Shown here one piece after another: positions 13,390-23,355 of a stretch of 64,000 bases of DNA. Source of the DNA: Karstenula rhodostoma CBS 690.94 (taxonomy: Eukaryota; Ascomycota; Dothideomycetes; Pleosporales; Didymosphaeriaceae); NCBI GenBank assembly GCA_010093485.1, contig MU001513.1, positions 695,696 through 759,695 of the forward strand, given 5' to 3'. Within the stretch, counting starts at the first letter, position 1. Each line of letters starts with the position of its first letter. Made by a program: the position numbers and the translations under genes. The notes under the pieces were generated by a model, which did no database searches, was not told where the DNA came from, and saw nothing but the letters and a program-made list of their open reading frames with translations.

Positions 13390-13640
13390 GTTGTTTCTAC
13401 CGGCGTTTCTGGGATTTTGGTTGTACACGGCGTTTTGGGGGGTTATGTCACCGTGATATCGACTTGGGGGTACGCACGTACGGTGTTTTTGGCGCTTTGG
13501 ATACGCTCGGCTGTTGCTTTTATCTTTTGATATACCATTTCTAGCACGACACCCGCTTTTGTAGCTGTAATCAACGCCAAATCAATTCATTACATTCCAT
13601 TACTCGTCTGCACTGCACCATCAACGCAAAACCGTCCAGC

Positions 13641-14185
13641 CTACTTCTCAATCCCCAAATGGTCCACCTGCTGCCGCTGCCGCTGCCCCGCAACCAGCTT
13701 CCCCTGCTCCTGCGCCTGCGCCACTTCCCGCCTCTTCTCGTGCTTCACCCCGTCCTGCGCGGCGCCCTGCGCGAACGCGGTGCCCTGTCCTGCGGCGTGG
13801 CCGGCTGCGGCGGCTGGGGAGTGTCAGCGAGGCGTGTTCGTGAGGAAGAACAAAGGGGCAGGGGGCGACGTACCTTTGTCATGCGCGTCCTCGACGGTGT
13901 GCGTAGAGCCGTCGGGGGCGGCGTGTGTTTCTTTGCGCTTTGAGGAGGAGAGGGCACCGGAGAGGGTGCCGAAGAGGTTGAGGTTTAGGCCGGCCTGTTT
14001 TACGGCGGGGGGTTAGTTACAGTGTGGGTTGGTGGGGCGGAGGGGTAGGGCAGGGTAAGGCGTACAGAGGCGTTTGCGCTAGACTTGTGCTCTGTAGTTT
14101 CGATGTCGCGGGCGTGCTGGTGCTGTGCCTGGTGCTGCTGGGCGAGGTGCTGGCTGTGTTCGTTTTTGGCGAGGGCGCGGGACAT
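13641..14185 (-). CDS. Small Ala/Gln/His-rich protein, function unknown
   Basis: Not a family I recognise. Three exons on the minus strand fit well: 14185-14066, 13994-13874 and 13813-13641, giving 137 residues in continuous phase. Both introns (71 and 60 bp) have good GTACG donors and CAG acceptors. The product starts MSRALAKNEHSQHLAQQHQA and has a short hydrophobic patch (AGLNLNLFGTLSGAL). It continues with KRKETHAAPDGSTHTVEDAH and ends in a Gln/Arg-rich tail (QRQRQQVDHLGIEK). There is no signal peptide or membrane segment, and the composition suggests a soluble, partly disordered protein. It is tail-to-tail with MED13, 251 bp away. Support comes from the three-exon phase agreement rather than homology. 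Confidence 0.65.
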
Positions 14186-14420
14186 GGTGGGTGAGATGGT
14201 GCGTTGTTCGTCACGAAGCTGGGACTGGGGTAAGATGGGGTGTGGGAAGTATACAGCGAATTCGATTCGAGCTGAATGGTACCGACGAGATGTATTATTA
14301 TCTATGGTGGTGCTGCTGATGCATGATGTCATGGGCGGCGCTGGGGTTGGCAACGGGGTTGCAAGCGAACCGGTTTTCGTATCCCGACAGCGATCCTGGA
14401 CCGTTTGCGGGAGAGGCGTT
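14186..14420. promoter_or_regulatory. Upstream region of the small minus-strand gene
   Basis: Sequence between the ATG at 14185 and the (CATA)n tract. It must hold the promoter of the small gene. No clear box motif is visible. Confidence 0.4.
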
Positions 14421-14421
14421 A

Positions 14422-14634
14422 CACATACATACATACATACATACATACATACATACATACATACATACATACATACATACATACATACATACATACATAC
14501 ATACATACATACATACANNNNNNNNNNCATACATACATACATACATACATACATACATACATACATACATACATACATACATACATACATACATACATAC
14601 ATACATACATACATACATACATGCATGCATACAA
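14422..14634. repeat. (CATA)n microsatellite with assembly gap
   Basis: About 200 bases of near-perfect CATA/ATAC tetramer, interrupted by ten N (14518-14527) and ending in slightly degenerate copies (ATGCATGCATACAAGCATAC). The gap is probably a collapsed or unresolved part of the tract, so its true length is unknown. It lies between the 3' end of SWF1 and the 5' side of the small gene. Apparent reading frames here are only translated repeat. Confidence 0.97.
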
Positions 14635-14693
14635 GCATACAGTATCACACCGACCGACCGGAGGGAGAGTCCGCCCGAGAATCGCAAGGAAAG

Positions 14694-16052
14694 TTAGTGC
14701 AACAGGATCTCGAGAAGAGTGTCCCAGAAGCCCAGATCGTACACGTTCTCCACAGCGGCAAGATCCCACACGCGCTCGAAGCTCTCTTTGTCCGCGACGG
14801 ATTTGATCCGTGGCGGGAGTTTGGTAGGTGGCTGGCCATTGGTTGTGCGCACGAGGATGTGGCGGCTCTCAAGCGGCCAGGTTGTGGGCGGTTCTTCTTC
14901 TTCGGGCGGGGTCTCGGGTGGTGTGGGTATTGGCGTTGCTGAGGAAGACTGCGTGGAGTCGTGGAGGTCAGCGCCTCGGGGTCGATAGTCCCGCATGGTT
15001 TCTGGCTTCCGCTTGCCGAGGAAGACCTTCCCGTCTGCGATTTCGTCTGCCCAGTCTGCCCATTTGGAGCTTTCGTTGGTGGTCATGCCAGCGTAGATGA
15101 GGTAGAGGTGGTAAATCAGAAGACCGAGGGGCAGCGGCCATGTGAGCAGAGCCAAAAGGCCGACACCTGCTGCGGAGATGCCGCCCGCGTCAATGTATAT
15201 GCTGACATATGTGAGGAAGTAGTGGAGTTTCTTTTCGCCGTAGGTGGTCCAGCTGGATGGGTTGGATCCTGGGCTGGGTTTGAACCTATACCAAGACTCG
15301 TATCTGGCATATTGCTTATGCACTTTGGGACTCAGTGCAAAATATGCGAGGTATGCGCCATACGCTAGAAGAATGGCTGTAGAGAGGAGTAATGTGAGGA
15401 ACCACTTGTGGTTGCCCCGTCCAAGGCAGTTGTTCACCCACACGCAGTGATGGTCGGCTCGGGAGACACAGGCCTTGCATACACTGCAGTGCTTACTACG
15501 CGCTGGCTTGTTGAACTTGCACGTCCGGCATACATTGCCCGGATAGAACAGGATCCTGTCGTAGGGGTAATGTCGCATGTGAGCCGCATGGTTCATCTCC
15601 GTAACGACGGTTTCGGGGTTCCTCTTTGCACATAGATACGTGAAGTAATACGGCTGCGGTAGCAAGATGGCAACGAGGAGCTTGTGGTGAAAGGGTAGTA
15701 GGTTCCACACGGTAGGGACAAGCAGACTGGCTGAGACTGTGATCAGGCCAAGGAAGAAGATCATGACCACCGGGTGCTTCTCGTTCATGAGATGGTGGCC
15801 CAGGCGGGAACCGCCGCTTGTGATGCGGCCATTTGTGAGGAAGACATCGAGTGCACGCAGCGCCGAGGGGATGCGGTGTACAAGCAGACGGTGGCAGAAG
15901 CCTATGGGGGTGTTCCTGCGGCAAGTCAGTGGTTGTGGGCATGTCACGGCGAGATTGATGCACCTAAAAGCCGGCGTACGACCGAAGAAAGCGATAAAGG
16001 TCAGGACCGAGACGGCCACTGTGAAGCCGATGATGGCGCGCACGACGGTCAT
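14694..16052 (-). CDS. SWF1: Palmitoyltransferase Swf1, DHHC family
   Basis: Integral ER/Golgi membrane enzyme that S-acylates cysteines next to membrane segments, for example in SNAREs. The DHHC cysteine-rich domain is clear (about residues 159-193) with the catalytic DHHC at about 184-187 in the context SRADHHCVWVNNCLGRGN. At least four hydrophobic segments are visible, two before and two after the DHHC domain. The frame is open throughout, but I favour a 48-bp intron at 15916-15963 (exons 16052-15964 and 15915-14694). Its removal gives GRTPAF|RNTPIGFCHR, which fits the family, and a 436-residue protein. If retained, 16 extra residues are added. It is divergent from RAP1, 285 bp away. Confidence 0.9.
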   Translation of the reverse strand: MTVVRAIIGFTVAVSVLTFIAFFGRTPAFRCINLAVTCPQPLTCRRNTPIGFCHRLLVHRIPSALRALDVFLTNGRITSGGSRLGHHLMNEKHPVVMIFFLGLITVSASLLVPTVWNLLPFHHKLLVAILLPQPYYFTYLCAKRNPETVVTEMNHAAHMRHYPYDRILFYPGNVCRTCKFNKPARSKHCSVCKACVSRADHHCVWVNNCLGRGNHKWFLTLLLSTAILLAYGAYLAYFALSPKVHKQYARYESWYRFKPSPGSNPSSWTTYGEKKLHYFLTYVSIYIDAGGISAAGVGLLALLTWPLPLGLLIYHLYLIYAGMTTNESSKWADWADEIADGKVFLGKRKPETMRDYRPRGADLHDSTQSSSATPIPTPPETPPEEEEPPTTWPLESRHILVRTTNGQPPTKLPPRIKSVADKESFERVWDLAAVENVYDLGFWDTLLEILLH

Positions 16053-16337
16053 GGTGTAGGCGCGTCAGGGTGTGTGGGCATGGCGGGGTACTGCCGCTAT
16101 CGTACAAGCGAAACACGGCGTGTTGCAGTCGCTGGGTTATCCGCCGCTACTGTGTCTGCCGGCTGTTCATACCTTTGCTTGTATCGTGTGTTCTTGGTCG
16201 TCGTCGACATGGGGTGCGCGCTGCCTACACAGTGGTTGCCAAGACGCCGCGTGAGAGCGCGTTTGCAGATCAACGCGTCGACGCGACGTCCTCGCAGCTC
16301 CCCACGTAAACCCACCACCACATCATATCTCCACACC
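16053..16337. promoter_or_regulatory. Divergent promoter region of SWF1 and RAP1
   Basis: 285 bp between two head-to-head start codons, so the promoters must overlap or lie close together. No clear TATA box is seen. Confidence 0.55.
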
Positions 16338-18541
16338 ATGGCCGCCCCGGTTGTGTACCGCGATGTAGCCCCAGGTGCGGATCTCCATGGCCAGCTGTTC
16401 GCCGGAAAAAAGTTTTGGGTCGCCCAACGCGTCGTTTCTCGGCCGCGTTACCTCGATCTGATCAGAAGCAATGGCGGCGAGGTTGTTCTCCTGGAAAAGA
16501 AGGCTGACTACCTCATCGCCGACCACGCGCGACACGACTGCCCGCCTGGGAGCATCTCATATACCTTCATCGACGAATCCATTGAGAAGGGCGAGCTCCA
16601 AGACCCGGAAGGCCATGGCGCGGGTCTTTCCGAGGAACCAGCGCGTGCACCAGGCTCGTTGAGCAGACCGGCCAAGACGACCCGGAATAGATATACCCTA
16701 GAAGAAGACAGGATACTGTACAAATGGGTGAACGACAGCAAGAACGCCGGCAAACTCACAAGCGGAAACGAGATATACAAGCAGCTGGAGAAGCAGGTAG
16801 GTTCTAACACGTCTCTGTCTGATGCGTACTAATGGAACAGCACCCAAGGCACACGTGGCAGTCCTGGCGTGATCGCTATTTGAAAACCCTGTGCAATAGG
16901 CCACCCCCTGGTTTGAACGTCCCAGACAACGCGCCCCCTTTTGCTCCTTCAGACGCCCCCGTGGAGCCCGCGTCAGCGTCAGCGTCTGCGGCAGCGCCAG
17001 CACCAGCACGAACACAATCCAGCAGGCCCGCAACTGGCGAGTCAGCTACCGACTCTCGGAAAGCAAAAGGCTCGACACACGTGGACAGCGTCGAGTACAC
17101 CGTGGACGAGTTGACAGCTCCGGGTTTGTTCGCGAAAGAGGACTGGGAAATGCTCTACGCTTTTGCACTAGACATCACCGGTTGGCCACGTGAGGAGTAC
17201 CGTGACGGCTGGAGAAAATGGGCGGAAGACCGACCACAGACGACAGGGCAATGGAGGCAATACTTTGAGAAGGTAGTGTGGCCCCAGTGGCAACAAGATT
17301 CAGATGAAAAGCACGCCATTATAAAGAGTCGGGTAGAGAGAAGGCTAGATGAGGACGAACAGAATGCAAGTCAGACTACCCAGCATGAAGCTCTACCCAA
17401 GCACGAACCGCTGCAAGCCGGTCCCTCTACTCCCAGTTCTAGGGCTTCCAACATGAAGCGGAAGCGTACCGAGCTCGATGATGAATCTAAGGATGACCGC
17501 GCCGCGAACGACACGATTACATTATCTTCACAGGTATTTCTATCTTCATCCACCGTGGTCAATGAGACTCCAAAGTACATTTCTGAGGCTTATCAAAAGG
17601 CATTACAGCAACTACGCGTGGGTTCGGGCACGAGGGAGCCATCCTTGGATGCCCAGGATGTCGAAGTCTATCCAGCGAAGAGGCAGAAGAACATTCCGCG
17701 TCATCTAGGTACTGAAGAAGATCCTGTAGAGGTATCGTCAGCGGGAACGGACTCGCAACAGCTTACGCAAGACGAATTGCCGGAGGTCAGGTCAACCGCG
17801 CAGCCGATGGATGATGGCGATGATTGGGATATGGAAGGCTTGGAAGCAATCGCGCCGCCTCAGCGTGCGATTGATCAAGACGGTAGCGAGCATCTTTCAG
17901 ATTCTCCCACGCCCCGCGCCGCACGCTCCAAAGCTTCCGCATTCGACACTCAGGCTATCCTTTCGTCACCATCTCAAGGCGCTTCTTTAAACCCGTTGCC
18001 ACTGCCAGCTCGCTTGACGCAGTTAGCAGAAGCAGATACAGAAGACAGTGGTGAGAAACTAGCTTCTGATGCCTCGACAACCGAATCACTGCAAGAGTTC
18101 AGCCAAATGATCAACGAAGACTCCCATTATCGCGGGATCACGCCTCTGCCACGTCTTCAACACTCTTCTCCACCGCAATCTCCAGCATCCATCGTTTCAT
18201 CAACAGGCTCTGGCGACCCCGACCCCCCACTCGCTCCCGACGAGGTCGACGAATACTTCAAAGAGCAGCATGCGGAGGGATTCCCCGACGAGTTCATCGC
18301 CGCTGCGTTAAAGCACACGCGTTGGCGTCCTGAATTGGCCACCGAGGTACTACAGGCTTGGAAAAAGAGGCAGCCACTCCCAAGCAAGAGGGGCATATGG
18401 AGCGATTCAGATGACGAAGAGGTTGAGGGAGGCGACGGTATGGCGCTGGCTAGACTGGAAAACAAACATACGTTGGACGGCTGGGGTGGCATTACTGAAC
18501 GGATGAACTTTTTGTCAAAGTACAGGAGTGCGAAGGAGTGA
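16338..18541 (+). CDS. RAP1: Telomere-binding protein Rap1 (BRCT, Myb, RCT domains)
   Basis: Shelterin-type telomere protein. In most filamentous fungi and animals it reaches telomeres through protein contacts rather than high-affinity DNA binding. Exons are 16338-16796 and 16841-18541, giving 719 residues. The 44-bp intron has a textbook branch site (TACTAAT) about 14 bp before its acceptor. Domains in order: BRCT (about 14-92, GKKFWVAQRVVSRPRYLDLI); a single Myb/homeodomain-like fold (about 115-170, RYTLEEDRILYKWV then TWQSWRDRYLKTL); a second helical region around 225-285 (EDWEMLYAFALDITGW); a long acidic, Ser-rich linker; and a C-terminal Rap1-type domain (about 590-660, VDEYFKEQHAEGFPDEFI). 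The one-Myb architecture resembles animal and fission-yeast Rap1 more than the budding-yeast protein. Confidence 0.92.
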
Positions 18542-19177
18542 ACGCGCTTGGGATGATCTGGGGTGGGTGGAACGAGCTGTAGAATTAAGATACCCCGTGG
18601 AATTTGATAAGCAAGATGCCTAAGCACAAGGTGTTCATTACCTATAAAAGCTGTTCCGGAAGTTTGTGTGCGGATCCTTGATGTGCGTGCCGCCTCCGTG
18701 AACAACGAACCCGGTGATCGTGATGAAGACAAGAATCGGGGAATCAAGAATCGTATCCAACCGGCAGAGCTGGGAGAAGTGTGAAGCACCAGTGAAGCTT
18801 TTCCATGGCTCCATCGACGACAATCAGATGCACTAGTGGCATGTGGATCGCTGGTAGGTACCATTACAGGAGCTCTGCACCAAACCCAGTCCTAGAGCGG
18901 CAGCATACACGTGACCACGCAACGGCCACAGGTCAGGGCGCGCTAGCCTGTTCGGCGCGCCTTCTAATCTGGACGTATATAAATCCCACCCCACTCACAG
19001 CTCTTGAAATCTTTCTTGTTCCCACGACGCAATTGAGCCTTCGGGGGCACATCCACCCGTCACAAAGGGTTATCTGGAGGTATAATCGACATGTACAGGA
19101 CATCAATGGTCATACTGACACAATCGCAGCTCTAGAGCTATCTCGCGTTCCATAACTTGTGCACCACCGGCTACGCG
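18542..19177. other. Intergenic between RAP1 and MYND gene
   Basis: 636 bases with the RAP1 3' end and the promoter of the MYND gene. A TATA-like box is annotated separately. No other gene is supported. Confidence 0.6.
18976..18984 (+). promoter_or_regulatory. TATA-like box upstream of the MYND gene
   Basis: TATATAAAT about 195 bp upstream of the ATG at 19178. The position allows for a 5' leader of roughly 160 bases. It rests on sequence pattern only. Confidence 0.4.
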
Positions 19178-20671
19178 ATGTCTTCCGACCTCGTCATCAG
19201 CTGCATGGTTTGCGGGAAGCAAGACAATCTCAAGCAATGCGCTCAGTGCAAACTGGTGCATTTCTGTGGGCAGGAACATCAGCGCTCGCACTGGCCCTCG
19301 CACAAGGCAGTCTGCAAGAAAGTCGCAAAGTTGCGCAAGAGGCTAGAGGAGAAGCAGAAGATCGTAAGTACATTACTTACCACCCGCATATCTTGCGCAT
19401 GTTCAGCAGGATCCTGAAAAAAGGCAACCGAATATCACTAACCTTTCCAGGGTCGAGAGAGCTGGGCAGAGATGACGGGAGGTCTGAGTCTACAGTTCAC
19501 AGGTAGTAGACGCGACGGCGTTCAGTACAAAGAGCAGTTGCAGTAAGTCGAGCTGCTTACGCACCGGAGAACATGTCCATTTACAATACACTAGGCTCGC
19601 GGAGCAGGAGCTTGAGATTGACACCCTCGTGGCAATCGAGAGCGCGCTCAACCATGTGGTCGATCTTAGGAACGTGCCCTTCCAACCCTTGTCCGATGAT
19701 GTCCTCGAGATGGCAACATCGTGTCTCATTCGCCTCGGCCGGGACCAGGAGGCCTACAACTACCTGAAGCACTGGGTGTCACGATACAAAGACCATGACG
19801 TACTCGAGTCGCCAGATATCTTCGAAGGCAGGGCTCCATCAGCAGCTTTCCTAGCTTCCGTATTTCTTGTGAAGCTGAGGCTATTTACGGCCGCGGAGGC
19901 AGCCCGACACTGCTATACTCAGGGAGGCGATTGCTCCAACCCGCTCATCGTGGCTACACTCAAGAAGTGTGGCCTTGACTACGTGGTGAATGAAGGACCC
20001 GAGCTCGGAGATCAACTCAACAACACCATTCGCATGTTACAAGATCAAATGGAGGAGTTGTATTTGCAGGTGAAGCAGCTGCAACCCGACTTCTGGTCCA
20101 AGCTACCCACTGTGCACGAGAATCGGGAACCTCGCCACGACAATTCAGGTATGGAGACCCAGCCGGTGCTACACTGTTACCGAGCTTTCGCCGCAACTCG
20201 TGGTAGTTTCGAGTTTGTGCAGTCTTTTACGACTGACCCGGCGTAGCTCCAACCGGAGGAAGTGGCGGATGGCGCGAAACAATAAAGGTAAAATCCCGAT
20301 ATCAGTCTACTAATTCTCAACTCCGGTGCTCACAGCAGGTCAACAACCAAAAGACAGGCGAGGATACAGCACTTCAAGTGGCGACGCCTTGGCCCAATCA
20401 AATGAAAAGATCAAAGTACGACAGGTCGTCCATACCCTACCAGTGCGAAACTGCATTGTTTGTTTGGACCACAAAGAACGTTTGGTCGGACTATAGCGTG
20501 GGATCAAAGAAAGGCGGGTCGTTAAGCTCTTGTCGAACAACCCCAAGGTATTTAGCGTATCGAAAGAAGTCCAATTACGCTATATTGTTAAGCTTCGACA
20601 CAATTAGGGTTAAAGCAAGGTCTCCTAACCTTCTCGTTATACCTTGTGTAACACTGGCTATCTTTAGTTAG
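19178..20671 (+). CDS. MYND zinc-finger protein, C-terminal end uncertain
   Basis: The N-terminus is a clear MYND finger (residues 9-46: C9, C12, C21, C24, C30, H34, H42, C46; YxHFCGQEHQRSHWPSHKAVC-like spacing). MYND fingers mediate protein-protein contact, so a scaffold or regulatory role is plausible but unproven. Exons 19178-19363, 19451-19542 and 19595-20148 are well supported. After them I infer an intron at 20149-20246 (ACTGAC branch site), exon 20247-20287, a 51-bp intron with a CTACTAAT branch site, and a last exon from 20339. The last exon is ambiguous. The phase-correct frame runs to the stop at 20671 and is rich in unusual residues; an adjacent frame looks more protein-like and stops at about 20488. 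If the intron at 20149 is not removed, the protein ends at 20246. An alpha-helical region of about 180 residues follows the finger. Confidence 0.75.
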
Positions 20672-22299
20672 TATTGGTTAAGCGTGGGTATTTTATCGAC
20701 CCCAATCTGGTGTTCCGCTTTTACCACCATGTGTGGCGTGATTGATGAGAGTGGAAATTGGTGCATGGTCGGGAGGCTATCGTCCCGGAGCATGTAGTGG
20801 TGTGGGTGCGTTAAGGAGATGGGGTCAAGAACGCCATCATCTGTGCTCGGTAGAGGTAGCATGATCGGACAGTGTCCTGCAGTTGCGACCAAAAGCACAA
20901 TATGCATATCTTTGGTAGCTGATTTTCAAAATTCAACCAGCCCTTGAAATCGGCAAAGAAACCTGATATGCAATTCAAAACATAATAACCTTGTGTGGTC
21001 TACGAGTAGAGAGCCTTCGCAAAGAAGTCAGCTCTATCCTACTGGTACTGGGTCTTGGCTTGTAAGTTGTGAATAGTCGTTATTGAGCTGTTGAGATGAT
21101 AGCCGTCTTGACCTTGAAGCAACTGGAGTGCAGTGCAGTATGGGCGGAATCTCCGGTGTGAGGGCGCCGGTGTAGGCAGAATCTCTGGTATAGAGCGCTA
21201 GTGTGAGGGCTGTTATACTAGAGCGCTCTATATTACGCCTATTACCCCTCTTTAAGAACCTGTAGACTGTACGCTTATTTAACTTGGTAGTTATATATAC
21301 ATAATTACTAGATACTGTTACAAGCGCTGAGGATAATTATTATTAAGATTGTAGATATATATAGTGACATTTCATGATAGTGATGTCGAGCATTCAGCAT
21401 GTTATTTGTTCGAACATCATGCATGATGTACCCTTAATATGTAGAGCCTTTTCGGTTACAATTTCATCTTACAAAAAACGAAGCATCGCCAAATAAATGA
21501 TATCACTCGCCAATGCCTGCCCATGCCTCTTATAAGAACATAAAGGCCATTGCCAGTCAGATATAGAATAGTTCATCCGAGAGTAACTCAGACTACTATA
21601 CAAGTTTATAATCTTAACCTAATACTGCATCGCCGGTGTTCACCTTCCTGTGAGAGCTAATTTCACTATGCAACTTCCGCTGGCGCCGAGGATCCAGTAT
21701 CGGCATCGGCACCGGTACCGGCACCGGCATGTACTATTACCCCTCTTTGTGCGATCTTCGGTATCAACTGGCTACAATCCGGTTTTCAAAGGTGCTACCT
21801 GGGTATCTCAATTTGGAATATTGCAGTATCCGACAGAAGCAGGTCCAGTTACGGCACTAGTCATTCCAACAGCCGCAGTTGGTGCACTATCCGCCAAAAC
21901 TTACCGTGTCAAGGTACTTGGGTTAGTTGTCTGGCGAACGAATAGTCGTTTGAATTACGCTCGCTTATCGAACGGAATAGTTCCGCCAGGGCCTTATCGA
22001 GCTACTGTATGGATACTGGCGGGGGAGCGACGGCGGAACACGTCATGTTCCTGGTCTACCAATGTACTACTGCATCGGCTAGAACACGCCCTCGGCAGAA
22101 ATACTGCGCGGAGAAAGGTGCTGCAGATACGACGAGTCGCAGACCGAATACGTAAAGATAATACTGGAACTAGTTCGACAAAGTCCTATACAGACCACCC
22201 ATCCGCACATTTTCGCAAGCAAACCCGCACTTACGAGAGGCACTAGACGAACACCTCAAGGATTTGAACCTCATCCAAAGCACATTTTGGGAAACAAGC
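20672..22299. other. AT-rich gene-poor region with hexamer repeat
   Basis: The composition shifts to AT-rich, with many TA steps around 21200-21640 and recurring AGAGCGCT-type words. This fits decayed repeat DNA after RIP-like mutation. A frame from the ATG at 21668 to 22246 exists, but it begins with a translated hexamer repeat and shows no domain, so I do not call it a gene. The nitrilase promoter must lie in the last few hundred bases. Confidence 0.55.
21701..21730. repeat. Five tandem CGGYAY hexamers
   Basis: The hexamers CGGCAT, CGGCAC, CGGTAC, CGGCAC and CGGCAT in a row form an almost perfect palindrome centred on CCGGTACCGG. It lies in the AT-rich region upstream of the nitrilase. Confidence 0.85.
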
Positions 22300-23355
22300 A
22301 TGTCTTCGCGAACACTGCGAGTAGCCGTCACTCAAGCCGAGCCAGAGTGGCTCGACCTCCAAGGGACCGTTGATAAAACAATCCGCCTCATAGAAGACGC
22401 CGCCAGCAACGGCGCAAAACTGATTACCTTCCCTGAAGTCTGGATCCCCGGATACCCCGGTTGGATATGGTATGTTGACCATTTCCTTGATGAGAGCGTC
22501 GCTGATTCCCAATCAAGGGCGCGTCTCGTCGACCCGGCGATGGGAGCCCGCTACATCCAAAACTCCATGTCCGCCACAGGCCCCGAAATGCAGGCGATCC
22601 AAAAGGCCGCACAGCAACACTCCATCGCCGTCGTCCTCGGTTTCTCCGAGCGCACCTCCTCAAACAGCCTCTACATCTCCCAGACCATCATCTCGCCCGG
22701 CGGAGAAATCCTCCTCAAGCGCCGCAAAATCAAACCCACGCACATGGAACGCACCGTCTACGGCGACGGCTCCGGCAGCGACCTGACCAACGTAGTGGAC
22801 GTGGATTTCGGCGGCAGCGTCGGCAGCGTGAAAATCGGAACGCTGGCGTGCTGGGAGCACACACAGCCGCTGCTCAAGTACAACACGTACTCGCAGGAGG
22901 AAGTCGTCCACGTGGCCATGTGGCCGCCGCTCAATTCGTTCGGAGCCCAGCCCGCGCCTGAAAACCCCGCCCTCTTCAGCATGAGCCACGATGGCGCGTA
23001 TGCGCTCTCGACTACGCACGCTATTGAAGGCGGCACTTTTGTCCTGTATACTACTGCGGTGTGCACCGAGAAAGGCATCGATACGTTTGACTCCAAAGAA
23101 GGACTGATCTTCCGGGAGCCGGGCGGAGGGCACGCCGCGGTGATTGGACCTGATGGGCGGCGCCTGACGAAGGATCTAGAGGGTGGCCCGACGAAGGAAG
23201 GGATTCTGTATGCTGATCTGGACCTGGATAAGGGGCTGGGTGTGAAGGGATTTATGGATGTGGTGGGGCACTATTCTAGGCCTGATTTGCTGTGGCTGGG
23301 GGTGGACAGGCATGAGAAGAAGTGCGTGGTGGAGAGGCCGAGGGAGCAGCAGTAA
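22300..23355 (+). CDS. Nitrilase superfamily enzyme (fungal nitrilase)
   Basis: Hydrolyses nitriles to the carboxylic acid and ammonia; the exact substrate cannot be read from sequence. It is a single exon of 351 residues. The catalytic triad is intact: Glu46 in [15 protein letters not shown], Lys143 in [11 protein letters not shown], and Cys184 in [15 protein letters not shown]. The spacing and the CWE motif match the nitrilase branch, including aliphatic and arylacetonitrilase-type enzymes. The NCWENMNPFLK motif of typical fungal cyanide hydratases is absent, so that activity is less likely. The ATG at 22300 was chosen over a non-ATG codon upstream because [13 protein letters not shown] starts the fold. 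There is no signal peptide, so it is probably cytosolic. The gene stands alone between two gene-poor stretches, which fits an accessory or transferred gene but does not prove it. Confidence 0.93.
   Translation: MSSRTLRVAVTQAEPEWLDLQGTVDKTIRLIEDAASNGAKLITFPEVWIPGYPGWIWYVDHFLDESVADSQSRARLVDPAMGARYIQNSMSATGPEMQAIQKAAQQHSIAVVLGFSERTSSNSLYISQTIISPGGEILLKRRKIKPTHMERTVYGDGSGSDLTNVVDVDFGGSVGSVKIGTLACWEHTQPLLKYNTYSQEEVVHVAMWPPLNSFGAQPAPENPALFSMSHDGAYALSTTHAIEGGTFVLYTTAVCTEKGIDTFDSKEGLIFREPGGGHAAVIGPDGRRLTKDLEGGPTKEGILYADLDLDKGLGVKGFMDVVGHYSRPDLLWLGVDRHEKKCVVERPREQQ

Noticed and set aside
14405..14806. Long frames on both strands of Tyr-Ile-His or Met-Tyr-Val-Cys repeats
   Set aside because: They are only the (CATA)n microsatellite translated in every frame and span an assembly gap.
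21668..22246. 193-codon plus-strand frame upstream of the nitrilase
   Set aside because: Starts with a translated hexamer repeat, lacks any domain and lies in AT-rich decayed sequence.
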